Part shown: in pieces, positions 52,386 to 61,969 of the stretch | Layout: every line of letters begins with the position of its first letter | How positions within the stretch are numbered: position 1 is the stretch's first letter | Assembly: GCF_026151205.1 (NCBI RefSeq) | Contig: NC_087082.1 | Location: 1,376,001 to 1,440,000, forward strand | DNA length: 64,000 nt | Source: Bolinopsis microptera | Lineage: Eukaryota; Ctenophora; Tentaculata; Lobata; Bolinopsidae | Reading direction: 5' to 3' | Translations under genes and position numbers: made by a program | The notes under the pieces: model-generated | What the model saw: the letters and a program-made list of their open reading frames with translations, nothing else | Told to the model about the DNA's origin: nothing | Database searches by the model: none

Positions 52386-53263
52386 TGGGAGTCCCCCCTG
52401 GGATCATTTCGTCCGTAAAATTATATACAACATAAAATAGTACAGTAAAATATCAAAATTTACATAAACAAATCTAGGAGACCTCAAAGCTCGTCTTCTG
52501 GGGGATGAGGTTGAAGGAGCAGAGGCGGCTCGTGGGAGCTGGCTGGCAGTTTTGTTGGGGGTCCAATCGATGGACTGGGGGGGGGGGGGGGGGGGGGGGA
52601 GGGGGGCTTGGGAGCCGGCTCAAGCTGATCCCTCCAAACTACCGATTACATTACACACAGGGCCTTGTAAATGTAATGTGTAACACTTTACAGGCGACAG
52701 CAATAATAATAATAATAATTCTATACAGTTACATAATTGAAACAATTATGGCCCCTTATTGTGGGCAGAGTATGTGTCTTTATTGAATTGTCCTGATATA
52801 AACTTATCTGAGTGACTGCATTAAAATAATTTAAGGTGAGTTCTCTTAAAACTTTAAGACAATAGGAATAAATACTAGGACCTAATAAAATGAAAACAAA
52901 ATGCAGCCGACAGCAAACAAACACAAACACTTATAACATGGTTGAAACAGGACACCAGTCCACACGTGTATGATCTCAGCCGCGCAGTATCATATAGCAG
53001 TCAAATTGCAAAGGGTCCTGGACCCCCAAATCGAGGCAAATCATAATAGATTACCTATAGTGGGATGCGCACGATGTGCTTTGTAACGTTTACAATTAAC
53101 TATGTGTTAAAACTGCGCCGCTGAGTGGTCCAGGACTCCCTACAACACAAAATTTCACGAAGATCACGCGTGCGCTTACATTAAAACGTATGATAGTAAA
53201 TGAAGACCTTTATATTGCGATTTGTTATTTCCTAACACTATTACTAATTACTATTAACTATTT
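52386..53263. other. Intergenic sequence with a G run and no gene
   Basis: A run of about 22 G at 52578-52600 is followed by AGGGGGGCTTGGGAGCC and may be a solo tip of the poly-G tipped elements seen in intron 4. A short (AAT)n run is near 52700. No coding unit was recognised. Confidence 0.5.
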
Positions 53264-53700
53264 CTATTTTAAGCACCAGCCACCAGATAATAATTTTAAG
53301 GCATCCACGGACGCCTGGACGCCCTCAATAGCCGCCTCTGTGAAGGAGATGTCATGCAGTTCAAGATGCTGGGCCGTTGATCTTCTTCTGATTCCTCTTA
53401 GTACAATGAGTGTACTTCTTAACAGATCAAATCTGAATCGTGTTCTGATGTGATTTTTGACTTGGCTCTTGGCTTCTTTTTTATGGTCAGCTATCATCTC
53501 AGAGACACGATCTACAAATACAGTGCATAGTGGTCCCATACCTCCAGAGGTTGTGAAGACTAGAGGGACAAAGGATCCTTTCTCTGACTGAAGTACTCTC
53601 TCTTCATACAAATCTTTCTTTTCTTTCTCGTGATCTTTATAGATCTTATCTAGCGTCTTAAATGTGTTTGTGTCACAGTTAGGATGTGTGACCCTGTAAA
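53264..53700 (-). pseudogene. C-terminal domain fragment of an invertebrate retroelement protein
   Basis: The frame reads VTHPNCDTNTFKTLDKIYKD, HEKEKKDLYEERVLQSEKGS, FVPLVFTTSGGMGPLCTVFV and ends RSTLIVLRGIRRRSTA. The FHPNA... YxxHExEKKxxYxxRV...GSFTPLVFSxxGGMG pattern is one I associate with the tail of polymerase proteins of LINE-like elements in cnidarians. The open frame is intact over this part, but the polymerase core is not adjacent. The call is a truncated retroelement copy. Confidence 0.72.
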
Positions 53701-53896
53701 CAACCAAGTTAAAATGAATCTAATTTACATTTACATACTTTCCATTACTATATAAGTTGATGAAGTGTTTTTTAGCAACATAAGGAGTACACATAAAATA
53801 TCCATTGTGCTTCTCTTTATTAGTAGCATAATTTAATCCCTCAATCTTTCCTAATACTTCGTCCGAAACATACCAAACTATCATTTACAGATCCGT

Positions 53897-54345
53897 TTAA
53901 AAATTTTTTTTGAAAGCCTCTAATCTTATTTTAAAACTTAACACTGTCCCACAATTTTTGACATCCGAGGGGAATTTGTTCCAATATGGTCTCACCCTCT
54001 CCGGAAGAAAAGAACTGTGGACTTTTTTCATTTTACTCCTACTTTTACTGCATTTACTGTTTGATACCACATTAAGACCAGATCTGCTCATACTGAACAA
54101 ACCAGCTCCGTAATTGGCCAAACCACTTATCATTTTAAAAGATTCAATGAGGTCCCCACGTATTCGCCGCTCTGCCAGTGTTGTTAAATTGAGGATCTCC
54201 AGTCGACGACTATATGGAGTACCCACCTCGTCAATCAGACGGGTAAACCCTCTTCTGGACGCTCTCCAGCTCTTACTGGGCCGCGCTCAGCCTGTCATTC
54301 CGCCGAATCATGTTTATGAACATGATAGCCTGAGGTCCCCAGGTA
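53897..54345 (-). pseudogene. 3' end of a CR1-like reverse-transcriptase gene, truncated
   Basis: The frame gives GTPYSRRLEILNLTTLAERR, IRGDLIESFKMISGL and, at the end, FLPERVRPYWNKFPSDVKNC, the usual ending of CR1/Rex-type polymerases (erroR RGDLI, then WNxLP). A frameshift near 54226 links it to upstream ELESVQKR. The segment at 54285-54345 is the dispersed block also present at 7.86-7.93 kb, which identifies the source of those fragments. Confidence 0.8.
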
Positions 54346-55514
54346 ATCCAGCTCCAAAATGATCCTCCAACTTCCATGAGCCGCAACTGGACTCCACGAT
54401 TGAACACAATACTCTAAATGGGGTAGAAGTGCCGATACGTTATTCAGCTATTTATTTCCATTAGAATTTGTCTTCACTGAGTCTTCAGAAACAATCAGAA
54501 ATTTGAATGAAAGAACTATCAAATCATGAAACTCTATAACACTACACGAATCCACCAGATTATTAATAAATTAAGATTGTATAGAAAATTCAATCAACTT
54601 TGACTAAAAAAACGATCCAGACCAATTTCAAGACTCTACTATACACAAAAACTGAAAAAAATGGGGATTTTGAATTATAACTCCTTGAATTTTTAGCCCC
54701 AAAATGCCAACAAAATTCAAAATTCCTTACACAAGCCACAAAACCAGTTTTGAGGTGCTTCACTTGTAGCTGAAGGCTCCCAGAACTGTAACAAAAATAT
54801 GTATGCCCATATTTGGGCATAAGCCCCAAATAACATAGTTTAAGACAATAAATTGGTACAAAATCGGTATTTTTTTTAAATTCCCCTAAATGCCCTTATG
54901 ATTTTTCTTGTATCTTGTAGGGAATCCTCTAAGATTTCAGATGGTACTATGGAATAAGGCGGCAAAGGCCAGCTACACAATTATTTTTGGGCTAGAAGGC
55001 CAAACATTTCCCTACAAATAGAACCAAAACTCAGGCTCATGTCAAAAATCAGCTAAATTCCAATAAATTAAGGTTTAAGAGTTGTTTGGAGATATAAAAG
55101 GAGTCAATTTACTTTATAGTATGTTATCTAAGGCACAGACATAGAGTAAGAACTATTTTTCACTGCCAAAAAGCAAAAAAATTGGTTTGCGAGAAATCGC
55201 AAATTTTGCAGCCGCGCAGCGGTTAAACCGCATGCAATTTTTAATTTCGGTATTTCTTATCCTGCAGGGAAACAGTTTTCCTATCAGATCATTTCAAATG
55301 CATCTTAAACTGACAAACTCAATTTTGAGCCAGAATAAAGCCTGGTGGCCCACTGTGGAAGAGCTTTTTTTAAGGGGCTATTTTCTTGAAATTGTTGTTT
55401 TCTTCATCTTCAACTATAGTGTTATTATTATTATTATCAATGCTATTTTTTACTTATATGCTCATTGTAGCCTATAACAATTAACATTTTCATCATCATC
55501 ATATTGAGTTTCTA
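54346..55514. other. Intergenic sequence upstream of CHMP1
   Basis: AT-rich sequence with no recognisable gene. Small open frames (for example 55187-55477) are without similarity. The CHMP1 promoter should lie at its right end; a (TTATTA)n stretch at 55424-55440 lies about 100 bases upstream of the coding start. Confidence 0.45.
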
Positions 55515-56156
55515 ATGGCAGCTTTAATAAAAAATACTCTCAGGATGTCTACAAAACAACTGGAGAAACAGCAATTCAACTTGAAATTTGCAGCCAAACA
55601 ATTGGAAAGAAATGCAAATAAGTGTAAGAAAGAGGAAGGAGCTGAAAAGAACAAACTGAAAAGAGCAATAGAGAAAGGCAATGTTGAAGGTGCCCGGATT
55701 CATGCTGAAAATGCTATACGACAGAAGAATCAATATGCTAATTATTTGAGGATGGCATCTCGTGTTGATGGTGTGTGTTCTAGAGTTCAAGCTGCAATAA
55801 GTATGAAACAAGTCACCAGTAACATGGGCAGTGTTGTGAAAGGTCTTGATGCTGCCATGAAATCAATGAACCTTGAGAAGATGCAGCAACTTATGGATAA
55901 ATTTGAAAAGCAGTTTGAAGACATGGATGTACAAAGCCAAGCAATGGAGCAGAGCATGAGCAATACTGTTACACTGTCAGTTCCAGAAGATTCTGTTGAT
56001 TCTCTGATGCAGGAGGTGGCTGATGAGCATGGATTAGAGGTTGGTGTAGAACTTCGTGGTCAATCTGTTCCCAGCTCCTCTATTGGAACTACTTCACATG
56101 CTAATGCTGAACAGGATGAATTGTCTCAACGTCTTGCAAGACTTCGCCAACAGTAA
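55515..56156 (+). CDS. CHMP1: Charged multivesicular body protein 1 (ESCRT-III), single exon
   Basis: CHMP1 is an ESCRT-III subunit that works late in membrane scission, recruiting VPS4 and binding IST1 and spastin. The frame of 213 codons covers the whole family: the basic N-terminal helix (QFNLKFAAKQLERNANKCKK), KGNVEGARIHAENAIRQKNQ, YANYLRMASRVDGVCSRVQ, NLEKMQQLMDKFEKQFEDMD and the C-terminal MIM1 helix ELSQRLARLRQQ, which binds VPS4 MIT domains. The likely start is the second ATG (55545, MSTKQLEKQQFNLKF), which matches the family N-terminus; the first ATG would add MAALIKNTLR. There are no introns, unlike CHMP7 in the same window, so this may be a retrocopy that kept function, as CHMP1B is in mammals. 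No poly-A tract or flanking duplication is visible. Frame and motifs are intact. Confidence 0.95.
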   Translation: MAALIKNTLRMSTKQLEKQQFNLKFAAKQLERNANKCKKEEGAEKNKLKRAIEKGNVEGARIHAENAIRQKNQYANYLRMASRVDGVCSRVQAAISMKQVTSNMGSVVKGLDAAMKSMNLEKMQQLMDKFEKQFEDMDVQSQAMEQSMSNTVTLSVPEDSVDSLMQEVADEHGLEVGVELRGQSVPSSSIGTTSHANAEQDELSQRLARLRQQ

Positions 56157-57167
56157 CTTTCCACAGTTCTTACGATTCCCGGATATTATAATACTTTAGA
56201 TGAGCAATATAGCATATAGCTATTGTAACATGGAAACAACACTTGAATTGGCAGTGAAGGATATATTGTTTTATTCAGGAAAGAACCACCTGATTAAAAA
56301 TCCTACTGAATTTGGTATTCACAACTGACAACTTAACTGGTGACTGATAACATACTAATGTTTTGCTCCTGGAATATTTTATCTACATAAATCGGTTGAT
56401 TGTCTTCTGATTGACAGATAATGGCAAGTTATCAAGTTATATTATCTAATAGATCACGAATCTTATTTTCTTGTTACAGCATGCTATTTTTCAGTAAATA
56501 TTTTATTAGTGTAAAACATTGATATTGGTTCCTTTTAAACCATGAATCACAAATATTAGATTGGTCTTTGTTGACGATGTCATAAAATGGGAACACAAAT
56601 ATGAGTCTTGATATACAAAGTTAGGCCACTTTACTTTCTTGAGAATGATTTGTCCTAAACTGCTTTTAAAACTCAATGTTAAAACAAAACGTAATGGTTG
56701 AAATTGACGACATTTTATGGGTTATAGTTTGTTAATTGTGGCATCTAGCGGAAGTGTTCACACATTACCATATCAGTAACAAACAAAACATTATCCATGA
56801 TGTTTAAAAGTGAAAATGGAGGGTGAAGGTCGAAGAGGTTCATAAATACTTAAGATGTGGTAGGTAATTTGTGAAGACTTCCAGTAGAATGCTTAGTATT
56901 GGGCTAACTGTCACATGGCCAGTTGAATATTTTTCATACTGAAGCTGAAGTTAAGTTAACGATGCTTCGTAGGCCTATTACTATCCACAGTTATCTTCTT
57001 CGAACTGATTACGGTATAACATGTATTATAGAATTGATTTTGTAAATTTTAAAATTGTAGTGTCTTCATAAACTCATTGTGTTTAAGTCACCATTCACCA
57101 ATACAATATTGCTTATTAATTTTTGATGCAAAATTCTCATAGGCTTAGTATGGAATCCAGCTATTAG
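56157..57167. other. Intergenic sequence downstream of CHMP1
   Basis: AT-rich, no gene seen. No clear AATAAA was found in the first 500 bases; an ATTAAA occurs near 56293. The 3' end of CHMP1 therefore cannot be placed. Confidence 0.4.
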
Positions 57168-58792
57168 TACAGGGAAATCCGTCTGAAAAAATCGATTTGC
57201 CGACACACAAAGCTTACAAAGGATTTTTGACGTTTTTGAGTCCTAATAGGTGTCCTTTATGGCTGACCAACTTTTCCAAACTTTTCCACGTGTCTTAAGG
57301 CCACTTTTTGCCACTTTACCACTTTTTACCACCTTTCTTGTTTGTCAAATATCTTTAGTTGTGAACATCGTAGAAAGTTGCAGATTAAACGAGGGTGTTC
57401 ATATTATCAAGAAGAAAAACTTTTGTTGAGACAATTTTTTCCTCAGATAATCAATTAATTGGATAATTATCAATTAGCTAATTAGCAAAAATTAAAATTT
57501 TTTATTGGCTCAAAATGATTGGAATAGCTTAAAAAAGTAGTTTTTAGAAAAACTTCGAAAATTTTTCACTTACATTTTTTTTTCGAGACATGGAAAAAAA
57601 ATTTCGAATTTTCGAAATTTTTTTTTCGCCAAAAGTTATCAAATTGCATGAAACGTGGAGAAAAATGCTATTAAAAAAACTTCGTGAATTTTTGTTTTCA
57701 AGAATACTAAAATCACTTATATTTGTAGTTGGAGTTCAGTAAATCTCGGCAGATTTTAGTAATCAGGAATTATTAAATCAAAATAGATAAAAGGACTGAA
57801 ACTGAAAAACGTTAACCACAGGATATTAGAGTTTTATAATTAATTACAGTATATCCTTATTGATTTTTACAGAAACTGCACCAAAGGCACATTTAAGATC
57901 GAACCGATAGCCTGCTGTACTACGATAATATGTAATAAATAAAACATCTCTGAGTCTGTACCGTCAATCGTGCTAATCTGAACCAGCCTACCTGGATTAC
58001 CATCTACCTCTTCTTTTCATCAATAATTAGACCGAGTTGTGCAAGAAATGTGATTTATCATAGCTCATATTGCATTTAGTGGGTGATGTAAGTACTTATC
58101 GAGCTGTATTCAATCACAATAGTAATATACGACACAATACCTTTGTATTAAATGGCCCTTAATGCGGTATATGAAACGCTTTATACCTCGATAGACCCGG
58201 TATAGTTTATCACGAAAACGTCTACTTGGCCTCATGGCTCATTTACAGCTCGAAGAAGGCAAGAAGAGACCATGGATACCAAGGAAGAGCTAGGAAGTAG
58301 GAAACAAGTGTAAATACACCTTCCAACATCTATTGTGACTTGTTTTCTATTGTTCTGCATACCACTTCATTCGCTATGCGAGATACCTCATACCTCAAAT
58401 CACCCCCATATGTCAGGGTTGGCTAAATTCAAAAAGAGTAATATACGGGCAAAGGTAAGATCTAGATACGAGCGTCGGACATGGGCAAGAGCCGTGGGGT
58501 AGTAAAGAAACGGTAATGATTATGTTGGTTTGCAATCCGGATGTTGTGAAGTAAAAAGACAGGTTCTTGCCGCAGCTGCAGGATATTTGGGGGCCATGAT
58601 GATAAGCTCTGGATCAATGTGGGACGGATCGAAGAACATTTAAATGAGCGAGTTGACATTTTAGGCTTTCTGATGTTTTCTTGCCTTCTTCGAGCTGTCA
58701 ATGAGCCATGAGGACAAGTAGAAGTTTCATGATACAGTAAAACCTCTCTATACCGGCCTTTCGCGGGAGAAACGAGAAGTGTACGGTATAGT

Positions 58793-59296
58793 GGGGGGGG
58801 GGTCCAAGGGGAACTTTGGGGAACTTTGGGAAAGTCCCCCAAGATTTCTGAAGTTCCCCAAAAAAAAGTTCCCCAAAACTCCCCAAAATTCCCCAAAATT
58901 ATTCAAAATTATTCAAAATTATTCAAAATTATTCAAAATTATTCAAAATTATTCAAAATTATTCAAAATTTCTCTAATATACATTAATACCCATTAATGT
59001 TAACATGTATGTTATTATAAGGTATAATCTTAACTTACTTGTTGATACTTGCAGCATGATAATTTTTTTGGCATGATAATTTTTTTGGGGAACTTTGGGG
59101 AACTTTGGGGAACTTTGGGGAATTTTGGGGAACTTTCTGAAGTTCCCCAAAAAAAAGTTCCCCAAAATTCCCCAAAATTATTTGTTTCATTGATAATTTT
59201 TTGGGGAACTTTGGGAAAGTCCCCCAGGTTTCCTGAAGTTCCCCAAAAAAAAGTTCCCCAAAACTCCCCAAAGTTCCCCTTGGACCCCCCCCCCCC
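58793..59296. mobile_element. 504-bp poly-G/poly-C tipped foldback element
   Basis: Starts with a G run then TCCAAGGGGAACTTTGGGG, and ends with CCCCAAAGTTCCCCTTGGA then a C run. TATAGT is present on both sides (58787-58792 and 59297-59302). Inside are many GGGGAACTTT and AAAGTTCCCC units and an (ATTATTCAAA)n run. The minus and plus open frames over it (FGELFFGELQ, KVPQNSPKF) are artefacts. Confidence 0.8.
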
Positions 59297-59714
59297 TATA
59301 GTCTATAGATTTATAGAAACACCCCGATAAAGAGCGTTTCATATACCGCATTAAGGGCCATATGATGTACACGTATTGTGTTTTATTGTGATAGTGTGAT
59401 TGAAAACAGCTCGATATTATTTACATACCCATCAAATGCGATATGACCCATATTGCATTTGGTGGGTGATGTAATTATTATGAGCTATAATAAATCACAT
59501 TTCTTGCACAACTCGGTCTAATTATTGATGAAAAGAAGAGGTAGATGGTAATCCAGGTAGGCTGGTTCAGATTAGCACGATTGACGGTACAGACTCAGAG
59601 ATGTTTTATTTATTACATATTATCGTAGTACAGCAGGCTATCGGTTCGATCTTAAATGTGCCTTTGGTGCAGTTTCTGTAAAAATCAATAAGGATATACT
59701 GTAATTAATTATAA

Positions 59715-60470
59715 ACCCCTCCGGGATAGAATAAGATTATGATAATCCCGGCTCCCGCTAAATAGATTCTGATAATCCCGCCTCCCGCTGTTAGTTTTTT
59801 CCCGCTGAATAAATAACCCCGGCACAGCTTCTATAATCCCGCCCCGCTAATTTGGCTCAACAAGATTTGTTTTGTTTTGATATTCCATGAGAATTTCAAC
59901 TGCGCACTGTCACGTGTTTTGATGACGTGTATCACGTGACTAACTACTACGACGCGCATTCGTAAAAAATGTCACGTGACCTATGGCTTAACGTAAGAAC
60001 TATAAATACACTTGATATACGTATCGGTCTAATTGCAGGCGCTGGCAAAACTCCAGCACACTGCTTACATTACTTAAACTCTTACATTAATTGGACCAGT
60101 TCCAGAACTTGTCTCGACGGTTACATTTGATTTTGTCCAGTTAATTTTGTCGTGTTTGATATAAGCGCATATATAATCGTCTACTTTGATGAACTTCATG
60201 ACACGATATCATTATTAGCTCCACCTTTTATCGCTTGCCAGGCTTAACTCGACGCCCCTTATCGATATTCATATTCATTCAACGTTCTGACTGAGGAATA
60301 CTGTTTAGATATAACGCCAATTTCAAATGTCATAGTACCTTAGTTGTATTTATTTCAATTTGGTAGTCCCCAATTCCATTTCATGTTTTCCATACTGATC
60401 TCATATAGCTAGAATTAAGAGTAAAATGTCAAATTTGTTGGTCCTAGCACTAACCCGGAGGGGTTTATAA
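59715..60470. mobile_element. TIR element with ends ACCCCTCCGGG, inserted in the palindrome arm
   Basis: TTATAAACCCCTCCGGG at 59709-59725 is exactly inverted at 60454-60470. The missing counterpart in the left arm of the palindrome shows this is an insertion, with TTATAA as likely target site (59709-59714 and 60644-60649 when taken together with the adjoining hairpin unit). About 100 bases at the left carry CCCGGCTCCCGCTAAATA repeats. No coding capacity. Confidence 0.65.
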
Positions 60471-60643
60471 CACATAACACCGGCACGCTTAAGTTATATT
60501 AAAATAACCCCTCGTGCTAAAGCACGTCGGGGTTATTTTCATAATAATCCCTCGTGCTTCGCACTCGAAATTATTATAAATTTTTCCCGCGCGTCGCGGG
60601 AAAAATTGAAATATAATCCCTGCGCATGCCGGGGTTATGTGTG
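60471..60643. repeat. 173-base unit with three GC hairpins
   Basis: CACATAACACCGGCA at the left is inverted at the right as TGCCGGGGTTATGTGTG. Between them are three strong hairpins: CGTGCTAAAGCACG, CGTGCTTCGCACTCG, and TTTTTCCCGCGCGTCGCGGG with AAAAA. It may be the distal end of the 59715 element or a separate insertion. Confidence 0.6.
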
Positions 60644-61434
60644 TTATAAAACTCTAATATCCTGTGGTTAACGTTTTTCAGTTTCAGTCCTTTTATCTAT
60701 TTTGATTTAATAATTCCTGATTACTAAAATCTGCCGAGATTTACTGAACTCCAACTACAAATATAAGTGATTTTAGTATTCTTGAAAACAAAAATTCACG
60801 AAGTTTTTTAATAGCATTTTTCTCCACGTTTCATGCAATTTGATAACTTTTGGCGAAAAAAAATTTCGAAAATTCGAAATTTTTTTTCCATGTCTCGAAA
60901 AAAAAATGTAAGTGAAAAATTTTCGAAGTTTTTCTAAAAACTACTTTTCTCCGTGTTTTAAGCTATTCCAATCATTTTGAGCCAATAAAAAAATTTTAAT
61001 TTTTGCTAATTAGCTAATTGATAATTATCCAATTAATTGATTATCTGAGGAAAAAATTGTCTCAACAAAAGTTTTTCTTCTTGATAATATGAACACCCTC
61101 GTTTAATCTGCAACTTTCTACGATGTTCACAACTAAAGATATTTGACAAACAAGAAAGGTGGTAAAAAGTGGTAAAGTGGCAAAAAGTGGCCTTAAGACA
61201 CGTGGAAAAGTTTGGAAAAGTTGGTCAGCCATAAAGGACACCTATTAGGACTCAAAAACGTCAAAAATCCTTTGTAAGCTTTGTGTGTCGGCAAATCGAT
61301 TTTTTCAGACGGATTTCCCTGTACTATATAATATAGTTTTTTACATGTCCAGATAATCAAACACAATTCAAAGTGACACAAATAGTGCGGTACAATTTGT
61401 AGGTTGAATTTCTCATAATTGCAGAACGTGACAA

Positions 61435-61780
61435 TTATAATACTATAATACCTTCGCTTCTGAGTGCTGAGCGCGATAATTCCCGACAGCTTGCTGGAGG
61501 GAACGCTCGGGCACGAAACAGTGAAGGTATTATATTTTATAATACGTTCTGGTTCCGATTGGAAGGGGTGTAATGTGATACGTGCGCATGATACACTATA
61601 GTGTCTAATATATAGAACGCCAGTGTTATTTGTTTTGAAACTTGCCGCCAGCCAGTCTGAGTCTATGCTGATAATACCTTGGCTTCCCTTGCGGGATATA
61701 TCTGCAAACTATCAGCTCTCAGTGTCCACGAGTTTTAGTCCAGATATAATTCCCAGTTCAAGGTATTATAAATTTAATAA
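61435..61780. repeat. Two short foldback units upstream of the kinase gene
   Basis: ATAATACCTTCGCTTC (near 61448) with GTGAAGGTATTATAT (near 61522), and ATAATACCTTGGCTTCC (near 61672) with CAAGGTATTATAAA (near 61763), form two units of about 90-110 bases with related inverted ends. They look like two MITE copies placed head to tail, about 200 bases upstream of the kinase start. Confidence 0.6.
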
Positions 61781-61969
61781 AGCTATCTTTTAAATGCTAT
61801 AAAGCTAACTAAACTAAAATTAACTATTATATGCTAAATTTAGCTTTATAATTCAAATAATTTTGTTTTTCAAACCATGATAATATTGTCATAATATCTC
61901 GAATTTAACAAGTTTAATATCAATCAGGATGGCAGGCCAGTAGAATGAGGGTATGAGGATTACCACAAC

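Larger units (their letters stand above)
57170..61321. mobile_element. 4.15-kb inverted-repeat (foldback) element with nested insertions
   Basis: The ends are CAGGGAAATCCGTCTG and CAGACGGATTTCCCTG, each directly flanked by TA, as for Tc1/mariner-type insertion. The left arm (57170 to about 58290) pairs with the right arm (about 58670 to 61321). The pairing is broken by two later insertions in the right arm: 58793-59296 and 59715-60643. The interior spacer (about 58290-58670) has no intact transposase. The arms are close to identical over the outer 670 bases. Confidence 0.8.

Noticed and set aside
53264-54345. The two retroelement frames as one functional polymerase gene
   Set aside because: The upstream one is the end of a CR1-like polymerase with a frameshift, the other is the tail of a different element type; there is no catalytic core between them.
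58462-58700. Minus-strand frame in the spacer of the 4.15-kb palindrome as a possible transposase
   Set aside because: Only about 80 codons outside the repeat, no catalytic motif or similarity recognised.
58698-59330. Frames with FGELFFGELQ and KVPQNSPKF repeats
   Set aside because: They are translations of GGGGAACTTT repeats in a short foldback element.
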